Part shown: one piece after another, positions 10,922 through 22,183 of the stretch | Position numbering within the stretch: position 1 is the stretch's first letter | How the letters are laid out: each line of letters begins with the position of its first letter | Assembly (NCBI RefSeq): GCF_001540865.1 | Contig: NC_033631.1 | Span: 8,194,019 to 8,258,018, forward strand | DNA length: 64,000 nucleotides | DNA from: Ananas comosus | Taxonomy: Eukaryota; Streptophyta; Magnoliopsida; Poales; Bromeliaceae | Direction of reading: 5' to 3' | The notes under the pieces: model-generated | What the model was told of the DNA's origin: nothing | Seen by the model: only the letters and a program-made list of their open reading frames with translations | The model's database searches: none | Translations under genes and position numbers: made by a program

Positions 10922-11480
10922 ATATATAATACGTCTTCAGTGCTTTTGAAAGTATATAGAGGCCTCTGTGTTTGTAAGTTATTTTCGATAATAAGGCATC
11001 TGATTCGACGATCGGCTCTATTAGGCATAATTTACGCTATTAGAACTATCTATAAATCAAATTTCATAATGCTTGGACATCATTTTACCAAGTAATCAAA
11101 ATGTCTTAAAAATAACTATTTTAACGGTCAATGTGGCACGTTTTTAAGTTTAACGGTGTAGAATAATCCAAATTACATGAAACTTTAATAGATAATTTTA
11201 CATAACATCAATAACAAGATCGATACTTTTGATTTGAAATTTGTGTATTTTATCACTATTTTTTATGAGATTTTTATTTTCAGATTTTCATTTTGAGGCT
11301 ATTCGTTTATTAGGCAAATGAAATTAAAAAATTATGAAATTTAATTTATAGATAGTTCTATTAGCGCAGATCATGTCTAATAGAACTGATTGCCAAATCA
11401 GATGTCTCATCATCAAAAATAAGTACAAGCACTAAAGCCTCCGTATTTTCAAAAATATAGGAATCTAGCTCTATGTATAT
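10922..11480. mobile_element. Hairpin-ended TIR element, copy F
   Basis: The left end has CTTTTGAAAGTATATAGAGG and the right end has the inverted counterpart around GCCTCCGTATTTTCAAAAAT. The interior carries the family hallmark: a GACGATCGGCTCTATTAG block near the left end and its inverted copy near 11365-11405. It is flanked by a TATATATATA tract on the left. Confidence 0.6.
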
Positions 11481-11592
11481 AGTTTGGATGTGGTGCTTCT
11501 AATAGTATCACTCAGTGCTACTAACTTTTTTGCCATTAAATTTACTTTTTTAATTACTTATATTCTTTTTTTCGTACTATTCTAGTAATCAC

Positions 11593-12126
11593 TAGGGATG
11601 CAAACGGGGGATCTGGGGGCGAGAGCCCCGCCCCGCCCTGCCCCGCCTCCTGCCCCGACTACCAAAATCCCGCCCCNCGAATCCGGCCAGCCAATTAATA
11701 TTTTTTATAAAATTATAATATTATTAATATTTTATAAAATACAATTAATAATTTTAATAATATTATATATATAATTAACAACATCAATTATAAAAATTAA
11801 AAATATCAAATCACAATTCAAAGCAAAATTCAAAAGTTTCAAATACATAAAAAATGAGAGCATTAAATTATTTGTATTTTAGACTTTTTTTTTCTAAATA
11901 CATTATTTTTTAGGAATATTTTTAAAAAATATAAATGATTTTTGGGGCGGATTCGGAGTGAATCATGACAGGGCGGATTTACGGTGGATTCGAGGTGGGT
12001 CAAAATTTTTCCCGAATCTGATCATAAAAATTATCTCGTTTTCGTCCTTGAATCCGTTTATTTTCTCCCGTTTACTATCCCAATCGGGACGGGAGCTCCA
12101 CCAACCTGGATCTCTCTGCATCCCTA
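11593..12126. mobile_element. hAT-type MITE
   Basis: TIRs begin TAGGGATGCAAACGGGGGAT on the left and TAGGGATGCAGAGAGATCCA on the inverted right end. Flanking octamers GTAATCAC and CCAATCAC match at 6 of 8, fitting a decayed 8-bp hAT duplication. The GC-rich outer parts and AT-rich core have no coding capacity. An unresolved base lies at 11677. Confidence 0.65.
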
Positions 12127-12429
12127 CCAATCACCACTGAACCCAAGTGGGCTCCTATGATTCCAATCCCAAATTTCTTGATCCATGGGTCAAAATCATA
12201 TAGGAACCAATAACTTGGTACTATTAAAAATATTTCAGCCTAATTATATATATATATTATATATATATATATATTAAAAAATAAATATTAATATATCTTA
12301 TGTTTCCGAAAGCTGACCAGTTAATTATAGTATTGGCCCCAAAATTTGTACTAAATATTTAAATTAAAAAAATTAAAATTAATATACCCAAAGCAAAATA
12401 TGGCATTTGCGCCCTTTTATTTTATTTTA

Positions 12430-12795
12430 GAATTACTTAAGCTGATGCGCTCACACGTGCCCGGCCAGCGAGGCGGCAGCTGGCGAGCGTGCGTGGGGCC
12501 CACCCGCATCCTCCCGCGTCCGTAGGGAACCGCACGTGACTCACGTGACTCCCCCAACACCCTCTTTCGACACGTCGGCGCGTCGCTCTCGCACCACCCT
12601 GGGCGCCCGCTGTCGCTCTCCAAACCGCCCAGATCTCGTCGTCCTCAGATCACGGCCGTCCGTTTTTCGCGGTAATCACGGCCGGTCGCAGAGATCGCCG
12701 CGTGGGGCACCTGCCGATCGTGACATTTTATGCGGGAGGCGGGCCCCCTGGTAGATGCGTTTCGTGCGTTCTGAGCCGCATACAACTATCTGTGC
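12430..12795. promoter_or_regulatory. GC-rich island with a G-box/ABRE cluster, no adjacent gene
   Basis: The segment is sharply GC- and CpG-rich inside AT-rich DNA. It holds CACGTG at 12454-12459, 12533-12538 and 12542-12547, plus CACGTC at 12571-12576. G-boxes are bound by bZIP and bHLH factors. The overlapping frames of 60-70 codons on both strands show no recognisable domain. It looks like a promoter or first-exon fragment cut off from its gene, or one carried by a transposon; this is inference. Confidence 0.4.
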
Positions 12796-12799
12796 GACG

Positions 12800-14150
12800 A
12801 CAAAGCCTACGTTCAAGTATTGGGTTTAATTGCATGTTTGTCCCCACAAAATATAATAACATTATTATATATATTCATGTGAAGTTTTAATATTTTAATA
12901 TATATATTTATAAATATGTCCTCTTCCTTAGTTCACAGTTAAAGTTAATCTTTTTCTTCAAAATAATTAACTATATATTCTTCAAAATTTATCTTTTTAA
13001 TATATAAAACACCATTTATCATATCTGATCGATATTATTAATTTTTACTCTAACTTTTATTGTCATTCTACGTAGACTATAAATTATAAAATTATTTAAC
13101 CGTAAACGGTGAAAATATATGGTGACTTAACTGTAGTTAAACTGTAGGGATAATATTTTCGTATATTTTGTTGCTATAGATCTCTAGTGAGCTACATATC
13201 TATATGATACTTAGAACTTTGCGGTGATAAATCCACAATTCCAAAATTTTATAAAGATATATATGAGATTATCTCTTAAATTTGACTCCCTTCCACTGTC
13301 ACACCCCTCCCAATATGCAGAATTTGTAAAAATGTATGTAACTAAATCAATCTACCATTCATTTTAATTTAACTATCTTTTTTTTTATAATTTTAATTAA
13401 GTTTCTTGTTCAAGCTTTTAATTCATTTGATATAAGCTATTTTGTGGCTATTCTATTTCAAAGTTAGTGCGTCATTTATCATGTTTTATATTTCTCATAT
13501 GAATGAGACTAGATTATATATCAAAAAATTTATCTAGTTTTTTAAATCAAACAAATTGAAAGGTTAAGTACCAAAATTGACATTTTCAAAGACTGAATTC
13601 TCTGATCAAAATAGGCCTTAATTCAAGTAAGTTTCATACATTTTTACCTTTAGAATTTTATAACAATATAAGAGTGAGTGGTAGTTGCTTTAGTTGAATT
13701 TTATTACAATTTGTTGTTCAACTAGCTTTGAATTTGATAATTTTTTTTATTATCTTTTCTACTAAAATTACTTAATTCCAAAAATTGAAAGGTAAGGGTC
13801 TCAATCAACAAGTTCAAAGTTGATGGGTCCATTTTCAAATTTCCTACAGTTGAGGGGGTCACCATACATTTTTAGCTTTCATTTTTAAGAAGGGTAAAGT
13901 GTTGTGTGTTATTTTTATGTCTTTCTTTTGCATTTTTGCTTTTTTTTTTTATTATTGGTCTTATACACATTATCTTATATATTATATTATCTTAGTTTCA
14001 CAGATGGAATATGGTCCTCACAATAAATTTTGATAATTTTTTTATCCACAATTTATTTAATATTTAATTAATAATTTGTCCAATCCAAGTGTTGATTTTA
14101 GAATTGATTGGTTGTCAGACTTCCACATGTGCTGCACGAATATCAAACTT
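12800..14150. other. Intergenic AT-rich DNA
   Basis: No convincing gene or element ends seen. The sequence is generic AT-rich with T-tracts. Confidence 0.45.
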
Positions 14151-14154
14151 TTGT

Positions 14155-14265
14155 TCATTTTTTAGAATTGAATTTAACTAAAAATGTGAAGCAACTATAT
14201 CTCAAACTTAGAATCTCGAATACCAACCATTAAATTATTACCAACTGGGTTAGATATAGTTGATA
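14155..14265 (-). mobile_element. Degenerate tRNA-derived SINE copy
   Basis: The reverse complement contains GGTTGGTATTCGAGATTC and GCTTCACATTTTTAGTTAAA, aligning with the SINE at 9585-9737. Its B box has decayed (AAGTTTGAGAT). Confidence 0.45.
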
Positions 14266-14399
14266 TGTTGTTTACATATTGTGTCATTCATGATGTGAAG
14301 GATTTTAATTAGTTTGTACATAAAGCTAAGGAGCAATTGTTTATATACTACTAAAAAGTTTTCAAGAGAAGGCTAATATTGAAAATACTTTTTTACGTT

Positions 14400-14830
14400 C
14401 CATCCTATTTCAAATATATCTCAAGAGTTAAATTCTGTTAATAAGCTGTTAGCATTAACTGTTATCCGTATGAATTACTATTTTGCCCTTTCAAATATAC
14501 CCTTTCAAAATCACTGACTTTTTTTATTTGCTCTTAAATTAGGAGTACAAAAGGTATTTTGATTATTGATATTTTCAAATATACCATTTTACCATCACCA
14601 ACATTTCTTATTTGTCTTTTAAGTTAAGGACAAAAGAGGTATTTTGATTTTTTTTTTAAACTATAGTAAATATTTAACTCATATTTAACTCAAGTTAACT
14701 CAGCGAATAGTGACCGCAGGGATATTTTGGAATAACGGAGAAACATATGGGGATATATTGAAAAGAAAAAAAAAAGTGACGGTAAATAAGATATTTCTAA
14801 AATATTGAAGGGTATATAGGTAATTATTCC
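14400..14830. mobile_element. Partial TIR element of the AGGGATAATTGCC family
   Basis: The right end (GGGTATATAGGTAATTATTCC) and the subterminal GACCGCAGGGATATTTTGGAATAACGG-like block (about 14710-14740) match the right ends at 56690-56815. The left end is not clear. Confidence 0.45.
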
Positions 14831-15185
14831 TAAAGTTAATTTAGTAAGCAGCAGCATATGTGGGTAACATTTGAAGAACCCTAATAAGTATTTCCCATTC
14901 CCAAAATACTAATTTGAGAGAGATTTTGTAAGCCTCACAACACATACTACATACAGATCGATTTTGGTAAAATGTCAGCTTCCGCATGCTCAACGTGAGC
15001 GAGTAGTTATGGAAAGCTACCATGCATCTTTTTCCTCCATTCCCGCCTGTTGAGTCGGAAAGCATCAACGCACGTACTTTTCGGATAAGCCACTCCCATA
15101 GCCGTCATTTTAGTAGTTTTCCACTTTCTTATTTATTCTTTTTAAAAGGTTAATGTTAATTAAAAAGAGTTAATTGTATGCAGCT
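14831..15185. other. Intergenic DNA, no gene seen
   Basis: Mixed-composition sequence without element ends or credible coding capacity. A short minus-strand frame here has no recognisable features. Confidence 0.4.
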
Positions 15186-15194
15186 TTTTGTAAA

Positions 15195-15813
15195 GGCTAA
15201 ATTATATAAAATTTTTCTGTCAAAACTCGATTTTTCACTTTCCCTCTCTGTCATTTAAAAATCTACATTTTGCCCCTTTGTAAAATAAAAAATGTTCACA
15301 TGAGGGATACGGTGTGTAAAATGACCATTTTGCCCCTCATCATTTTCGTCTCCTCCATCATCTTCCTCAACCGTCGCCTCGATCGGCCACGATTCACACC
15401 TCGATCGGTCGCGATTTCTCTCCATTTTCTTCTCCACCTGCTCTCCTTCTCCTCTTGCACCCTCGCCGCCCCTCGATTTCGGCGACAGTAGGGAGGAAAT
15501 CGAGATGGGCTTGATGGAGAGGTAGGCAAGGACAACGAGGGCGAAGGTGAGGCGGCGGAGGAGGGCGAAGGGGATGTGGGCGAGGGCGAAGCAGTGGAGA
15601 AGGGCGAGGCCGCGAGCCGGAGGGAGGCGAAGCAACAGAGAAGAGGGCGGAGGGGTATTTTTGGCATAAAAAGTATTTTATAACGGAACCCTAACGGTAG
15701 GGGGTGAAGTGCACATTTTTCATTTTATAAGGAGACAAAGCGTAGGTTTTTAAATGACAAGGTGGGAAAGTGAAAAATTGGGTTTTGATAAGGGGGTTTT
15801 CTGTAATTTAGCC
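15195..15813. mobile_element. MULE-type non-autonomous element with GC-rich cargo (Pack-MULE-like)
   Basis: Exact 9-bp direct repeats TTTTGTAAA flank it at 15186-15194 and 15814-15822. TIRs start GGCTAAATTA on both ends and stay similar for about 100 bp, including TTTTTCACTTTCCC and TGTCATTTAAAAA. A GC-rich core (about 15340-15655) contains repeated GGCGAAG/GAGGGCGA units and frames on both strands. These features fit Mutator-type transposition of captured GC-rich DNA. No parent gene can be named. Confidence 0.85.
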
Positions 15814-15822
15814 TTTTGTAAA

Positions 15823-16490
15823 TATATCGAATAGTCAATATATATTTCTACAAAATTTAATTTTTTATTTTTATTCGTGCAAAAGTCCTATTATCAAATC
15901 TATACTTGTTGTTGACTGTGAGAGGTAGATAAAATATATTAACTTGTGAATAAATCACTTAATTTGAGTTTAGTGGATGGTTAATTGACCTTTATATCAC
16001 TTTTGTAATGGTAAATAACTTTTTGAATGACATTTTTACATGATAGGTTTTGGGGGATCATATTATGTAGGGCAAAAATGTAGCATTTCATTATTGTATT
16101 TAAAAATAAACAGTTCTTTTAACGGTAACAAACCAGAGAACAACTCGGATATCGGCTGTATTTTTGTAGAATTATAAAAAGTGGAAATTTAAATTTTGTT
16201 AGGACGTATATTTTGTTTTCAAATATATTTACAGGAAGCTTTGCAATTAATCTATTAAAAATTATCTGTTTAATATTTAAGTTATTTCACATATTACAGA
16301 AGTTTAATTCCGTTAGACGATTGAGCAACAGCATTATCTCTATTAAAATTACTATTGATTTTTCAATTACTCTTTTGCTATCGCTAACTTTTATTACTTG
16401 TCTTTATTAGGGCCAAAAGATGAGTATTTTGATTTCTTTGTTTGGATCCATATAATCCTTTATTATTTATATTTCATCATTATGACGTAG
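15823..16490. other. Intergenic repeat-like AT-rich DNA
   Basis: It continues the sequence interrupted by the 15195-15813 insertion. Its first ~100 bp resembles 9820-9910. No genes seen. Confidence 0.4.
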
Positions 16491-16499
16491 GTTGAATAC

Positions 16500-16695
16500 T
16501 ATCACTAGCACAAGCTATTGGTGCTATTAGGTTTTTCGGCCATTGGATAAAAAATGTCGGTTGATAATAGTGCTTCTAGGGTTGAGTAAGTTATTTGGTT
16601 TAATAATAAGTATAACAGCGTGAAAATATCAAAGGGTTAATCTTACGCGGAAATGATAGACCAAACCTTTTTACCGATAGTATCCAGCGAACTAT
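16500..16695. mobile_element. Short degenerate hairpin-ended MITE
   Basis: Has GCTATTGGTGCTATTAGG, a TTTTCGGCCATTGGAT block and a right end with ACCGATAGTATCCAGC, similar in plan to 55160-55345. TA-rich DNA follows. Confidence 0.4.
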
Positions 16696-16739
16696 ATATA
16701 TTATATATATAATTTATATTATAATAATATTATTTATAT

Positions 16740-17585
16740 TATTATGTAAAATGATACGTGCAAATGCACGTAACAATTATTATAATTTATTTTCAATCAT
16801 ATAAATTTGTACTTATATATAGCCAAATTTTTACAATAAAAATTATATTTATAAATTTAATATGTTATATTTTATTAGAAATATTTATAATAACCTAGCA
16901 TGTTACTTTTTTTTGGTTTATAAATTCGATTCTATTTTTATGTACTTTTTGATTTTGGATGAATAATTTAATATGTGTTTAATAAAACTTGTCAAATTTA
17001 ATTCAGATGTACCTTTTTAATGTGTAAATTTATTTGATCCGCTATAATTGAAAATTAATTGTTATTCAGATTTGATATTAAATTAATTTAATTTATATTT
17101 AAACTTTAATTTTATTTTAATGTAAAGATGATAGAATGCTATTTTTTAACAAGTATATTACAGTTTGTTTTTATTTGAGATATTTCTTTAACACTATTAT
17201 TATAATGATTTTAGGATTGATTTATAGATGGATTCGAAATGCTATTTTTTAACTAGATTATCATATTTTTTATTTGAGATGTTTTTAACAATTTGATTAC
17301 AATTGTAGATAGATTTTTATTAATATAGTTAGGATTTAATAGATGATCATAACGTATCGTTTGTATTTAAGATATTTTTAACAATTAATAAATTATTCGT
17401 AGGGAATATTATTTTATGTTTTTGGTATAGTAGAGATTTAATAGTTGATCATTATCGTTGGTTTTTATTGAGAATTTTAAAAATTTATCTTCTAGCACAT
17501 ATTGTAAGGTATATTTTTTATTCATTTTGGATTGTCTATCATATGTCGGAATTCTTATACGCTTTTTTATAATAGTTAGTATATA
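16740..17585. repeat. Dispersed ~840-bp AT-rich repeat X, copy 1
   Basis: Begins near GTGCAAATGCACGTAA (about 16759) and ends near CTTATACGCTTTTTTATAA. A diverged copy in the same orientation lies at 61935-62800, and both are followed at once by a hairpin-ended element. It has no coding capacity. Confidence 0.6.
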
Positions 17586-17599
17586 GATGAAGAGGAAGA

Positions 17600-18165
17600 G
17601 AGAGGGAGGGAGAGAGAGAAGAGTAGGTCTTTGTGTGCGTATTTAGGAGCACGTGAGGCCTCTGCTCATAAACGTTTTCGATGATGGGAAGATTCCAATT
17701 GACAAGTCGGCGTGTTAGACTTATCTAACATATTTGAAGTATCTAGAAATAAATTTTTGAACTTTTCAATATATTTAACCCTAGCGAGTCGAAAAGGGTT
17801 CAAATCAACGGTTCGAAAATAAAAATCTTATATAAGTGGTGAATATAGATAAATTCTCGATCAAAAATATTGTTTCTTGCTTGTAATAGGATAAGATTAT
17901 TTATCAAATTAATTGATGAGTACTTCTAGCACCCGTTAAATTGCAAACGGTATACAGTCACCATTAAATGGTGATTTTGAAATCTTTTATCCCTAGAAAA
18001 GATACCAAAAATCAAAAAATTATTTTCTGAGGTAATCTCAAATACGCTAGAGTTCAGTGTACGGAAGTGTGATCTTATGATCGAGCTCCTATCATCGAAA
18101 AACGGTTAGGAGCCGGAGGCTTCGCTGTTACTAATAGTACACAAGACCTATCTCTCTCTATCTCT
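17600..18165. mobile_element. Hairpin-ended TIR element, copy G
   Basis: The left end has TATTTAGGAGCACGTGAGGC and the right end has the inverted version around CGGTTAGGAGCCGGAGGCTT. The interior keeps the TTTTCGATGATGGGAAG block and its inverted copy near 18080-18105. It is bordered by GA-rich and CT-rich tracts. Confidence 0.6.
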
Positions 18166-18179
18166 ATCGTCTTCATTCA

Positions 18180-18260
18180 TCTTCTTTCTATATATATATA
18201 TTATATATATATACTATGATGATATAGTATATATATATATATTATATATGTATATGATCT
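18180..18260. repeat. (TA)n-rich microsatellite
   Basis: Interrupted TA tract with an internal palindrome. It borders the hairpin-ended element on its right side. Confidence 0.7.
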
Positions 18261-18974
18261 ATTTGAGACGAATACGAAGTCAAGAGGTTAGCGGCTTGTT
18301 ATAGATTTCTAGGCTAAATTATCGTATTGAATCATTTTGTTAAATGAGAATTGATCTCGAACTCATTTCGACTGAAATATAACTACCATTACGAACAACA
18401 AGTTGTGTTGCGGTAGACCGACCTAGAGTTCGATGCTAGAATACTCTCAAAGAGCACAAGGGAGTAGGTGCTTTTGAGTTTTTTAACCATTTGATGAAAA
18501 ATATTAGTAGTTGAGATGATGTGATAGGTGGAATGTGTTTGATCAAAGAGCTATTATAATTAGAAGTACTTGATTTAAGTGCTACAAATTTGACGAGCCT
18601 AAGAAGTAGTGTTTTCTAAAGGATTATTAGGTCATTTTCACAGACCCGATATTGGTTAAAGTCGAGCCTATCATTATTTATAGGACATTTAAAACATATA
18701 CCTCACCTTTTGCATGCTTTAACCTTTTTTTTTTTTTTTTTTTTCAAATTTGAAGTTAATGTGTAGTTATGTTAAGTTAAAAAAATTGTATTATTTAGTA
18801 GTTCTAATAGGTGTAATGTTTCTTAATAAGTCATTATTTTACAAATAATAACTATTAAATTTTAGATAATTCAATTTCCATCTATGTTGTAGTGTTCGTT
18901 CTATATATATTATATATATTAATATATATATATATTATATATTATATATATATTCTTAAATATATGGAGAATAA
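18261..18974. other. Intergenic DNA, no gene seen
   Basis: Contains parts resembling the inner region of the hairpin-ended elements (for example around 18300-18480), a T-tract near 18720-18745 and TA repeats near 18900-18950. No element ends could be fixed. Confidence 0.35.
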
Positions 18975-20210
18975 ATTAGGCCCCGTTGAAGGTACCTCTA
19001 AAACGGTAGCATAGTTAAATATGTACGGTGGTAGGAAATAATCCTATAATGAAGGGTTGGAAGAAAAAAAAAGGAGTCATTTATTGGTGATATTTTATAG
19101 ATACTCCAAAAAATGGAAGTAACTTAGCAATGCCTTTAAAAAGGAAAAAATTCCACATTTTGGCTCCCAAGACTTGTATCATTTTAAATTTTAAATCAAC
19201 ATAATTTTATATGTTCAAATTTTAAAATTTTAAATTAATTTAATTTTGTGTTAATTTCAACTTTTAATTCAAATGCAATTTTTAAATGTGTTAATTTCAC
19301 ATTTCAAAAATTCAATTTCAAATTTCAATTTCAAATTTTCAATTTCAAATTTCAATGTTCAATTTTCAATTTAAATTTTCAATTTCAATTTCAATTGTCA
19401 AAAATTAAATTTCAATTTAATTGTCAGTAATTTCAATTTCACTTTAACTTTCAATTTCAATTTAATTCAAATTTTCAAATTTCAAAAGTTCAAATTTCAA
19501 ATTCAAAATTCAAATTAAAATTCAATTCAATTCAATTTCAATTAATTTCAAATTTCAACTTTAAATTTTAACTTTCAATTTCAATTTCAAATTTCAAAAG
19601 GTTCAAATTTCAAATTTAATTTTCAAAAGGTATCAAATTTAAATTTAATTCAAATTATTTATTTTAAATTTTTAATTTTTAATCTTCGAAAATGTAAATT
19701 TAACTTAAATTTAGAATTATTAAATTTATAAAATTGTAATCTTTAGGAATTATTAAATTTGAAATTAAAATTTTAGATTATAGGATTTTTTAAATTTCAA
19801 AATTTAAAGTTTAAATGGTATACTTTAAGTTTTAAATTTTAAAGTTTCAAATTTCAAATTTGAAATTTCAAATTCCAAATTTCAAATTTCAAATTTAAAA
19901 CATAAAATCTAATTTACTTTTTAAATTTTAAATTTTAAATTTTAATTTTATATTTTGAATTTTTATTTTTAATTTTTAAAATTTTATTTTTAAATTTTGA
20001 ATTTTGAATTTTGAATTTTGAATTTTAAAATTTTAGAAATTTAATTGTTATAAATACTGTGGAATTGTATGATATGTATCCAAACAGCTTAAAAATGAAG
20101 CTGTGAAATTTTTTTGTAGTTACATGATTCCGTATTTCATTTAGACCAAAATCATAGAATAAAAATTTCATGGAGTTTTTTAACTATGCATCCAAACAGG
20201 GCCTAGTATA
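18975..20210. mobile_element. AT-rich non-autonomous TIR element
   Basis: The right end ATGCATCCAAACAGGGCC is the inverse of a GGCCCTGTTTGGATGCAT terminus; the left end has GGCCCCGTTGAAGG. The core (19180-20040) is almost only TTTCAAATT-like sequence. The right 120 bp matches the inverted left end of 8041-9080, including CATAGAATAAAAATTTCATG-type sequence. Confidence 0.5.
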
Positions 20211-20537
20211 ATTTTATTTTAATTTTACTATAAGATCTATTGTTAAACAGGATAGTTAAGTAATATTTCTTGCAAATCAAAGAATGACTAAGTAAAAAAT
20301 CATAAAATAATAAAATGCTGTATTATTCCACCTTATGATTTTTTTTAAAAGTATTACTTTACATCCTTGTTCAACAGTAGATCTTTTTAATGAATTAAAA
20401 TTAAACCACAAGTAGTTAGGCAAAATTGGAATTATAGGGTGGCAAAATAGAAATAAGTTTGGGCACACGGAGGGCAAATTGAATTTGACCCTTAAACATT
20501 AATTTTTAAAACTTAGATAAAATCTCTATTTTTTTAA

Positions 20538-21224
20538 AGGGATATTTGCCTATATATCCTTCAAAACTTTAAAATATCTCATTTATCCCTACTTTTTTTT
20601 TTTTTCCTTTATAATATTCATCTCATATTCCATTATTCCAAAATACCTTACCACCTTTTAAGTTAACTTGAATTAAACGTGAGTTAAATATCTAACAGAG
20701 TTAAAAAAAAAAAAATCAAAATATCTCTTCTACCCTTAACTTAAAAATAAATAAAAAATATTGGTGATGATAGAAAACTATATCTGAAAGATCAAAAAGT
20801 AAAATACTTTTTGTGCTCCTAACTTAAGGGTAAATACACCTGTTAAGTTAACTTGAATTAAACGTGAGTTAAATATCTAACAGAGTTAAAAAAAAAAATC
20901 AAAATACCTCTTCTACCCTTAACTTAAAAATAAATAAAAAATATTGGTGATGATAGAAAAATATATCTGAAAGACCAAAAAGTAAAATACTTTTTGTACT
21001 CCTAACTTAAGGGCAAATAAGAAAAGTCGGTGATGATAGAAATGTATATTTGAAAGGACAAAATAGTAATTTTATAGAGATGACAACTATTCCTAATAGA
21101 TTTTAACTTTAGTAGTATATTTAAAATAGGTTGAACGTAAAAAGAATATTTTTAATATTAGCGTTATAAGAGGGGGTAAATTAAAAAGTCGGAAATTTTT
21201 CAGGGGTATATAAATAATTGCTCT
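20538..21224. mobile_element. TIR element of the AGGGATAATTGCC family with an internal duplication
   Basis: The left end is AGGGATATTTGCCTATATAT and the right end is inverted GGGTATATAAATAATTGC. A ~185-bp segment starting AAGTTAACTTGAATTAAACG occurs twice in tandem (20660-20844 and 20845-21028) and is nearly identical, so the duplication is recent. It has no coding capacity. Confidence 0.6.
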
Positions 21225-21639
21225 TTTCTTAAAAAATCACTTAATTCGAAAAAAAAAAAGAAAAAGCTCAGATTGCCAACCCCCCCAAAAAAAAAAGAGT
21301 AAAGTGGGTTATTTCAGAATCGGCTATAGTCGATGGGGTCTCCGTGCATTTTTACCTAACTAATCTTGACTAACAAATGCAAAGTTTAAGAGTTCAACTT
21401 GCCTAATTAGACAATAAACAAATAAATAAAAATAAATAAATGCTAATTTAAAATTTTTTTATCCTCCTTTAATTTACTATTATTTTTAGTTCGAACTTTA
21501 TAAATTATAAAAATTAAGTTCAATAATATAATTTAGTGTATTAAATACTAAACTATATGTCACTTTCTTGCTTATCTGTTTAGCTGCTAAATTCGCATAA
21601 GTTTACGATGATCTACTACAAAGATTAATTATAAACTTT

Positions 21640-21819
21640 TTATTTATTTATTTATTTATTTATTTTCATAGTATTTTTATTATTTATTTATTTATTTATT
21701 TTTTTCATAGACTTTATTTATTTATTAATTTGAAGTTTGAGGATTAAATTGCCATAACCTTCATAGTTTGAGGACCAAAGTACAATTAGCCATAAATAAG
21801 TAAATAATTAATTTAAAAC

Positions 21820-21850
<31 letters not shown>
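21640..21850. repeat. Inverted (TTTA)n and (TAAA)n microsatellites
   Basis: (TTTA)n runs at 21640-21665 and 21680-21730 face (TAAA)n at 21820-21850, so the strand can fold on itself. It lies about 50-250 bp upstream of the probable transcript leader of the kinase gene. Confidence 0.75.
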
Positions 21851-21851
<1 letters not shown>

Positions 21852-21889
21852 CCAAATATTATCTCCAATAAAATTAATTCGAAACCCCT

Positions 21890-22065
21890 CCCTCTACTTA
21901 AAATAACTCCCAACCCTTTTTCTTCTACTCTCTCTCTTCTTCCTCTCACTCTCCATTTCCCCACGGCCTCTCTCTCTCTCTCTCTCTCTTCGATCCTCTT
22001 CGCGAATTCGATTCTGGTTCGCGATAGGGTTTGGGGAGGAGGAGATTCGAATGTGGATCTGATCG
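21890..22065 (+). other. Probable 5' UTR exon of the Raf-like kinase gene
   Basis: A CT-rich leader (TCTCTCTCTCTCTTCGATC) with mixed GC-rich sequence ends at a good donor (GATCG|GTGAGG at 22065/22066). A later donor TTTAAG|GTGCAT at 22187 is an alternative. Only short upstream frames are present. The next downstream exon with a clear acceptor begins at 27694. Transcript data would be needed to prove the link, so this is inference from composition and splice sites. Confidence 0.5.
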
Positions 22066-22183
22066 GTGAGGTGTTCTTCTCTGGGATCTAAACGCGGTCT
22101 CTGGGATTCGATCTCGTTCGAAGGATTCGTTGTCGTCGGTTTCGTACCTCGGCATTTGGATCTCTGCGGGTTATAGATACGTT

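Noticed and set aside
12536..12754. 72-codon frame in the GC island as a gene
   Set aside because: GC-rich DNA yields overlapping frames on both strands here. There is no domain and no convincing start or splice context.
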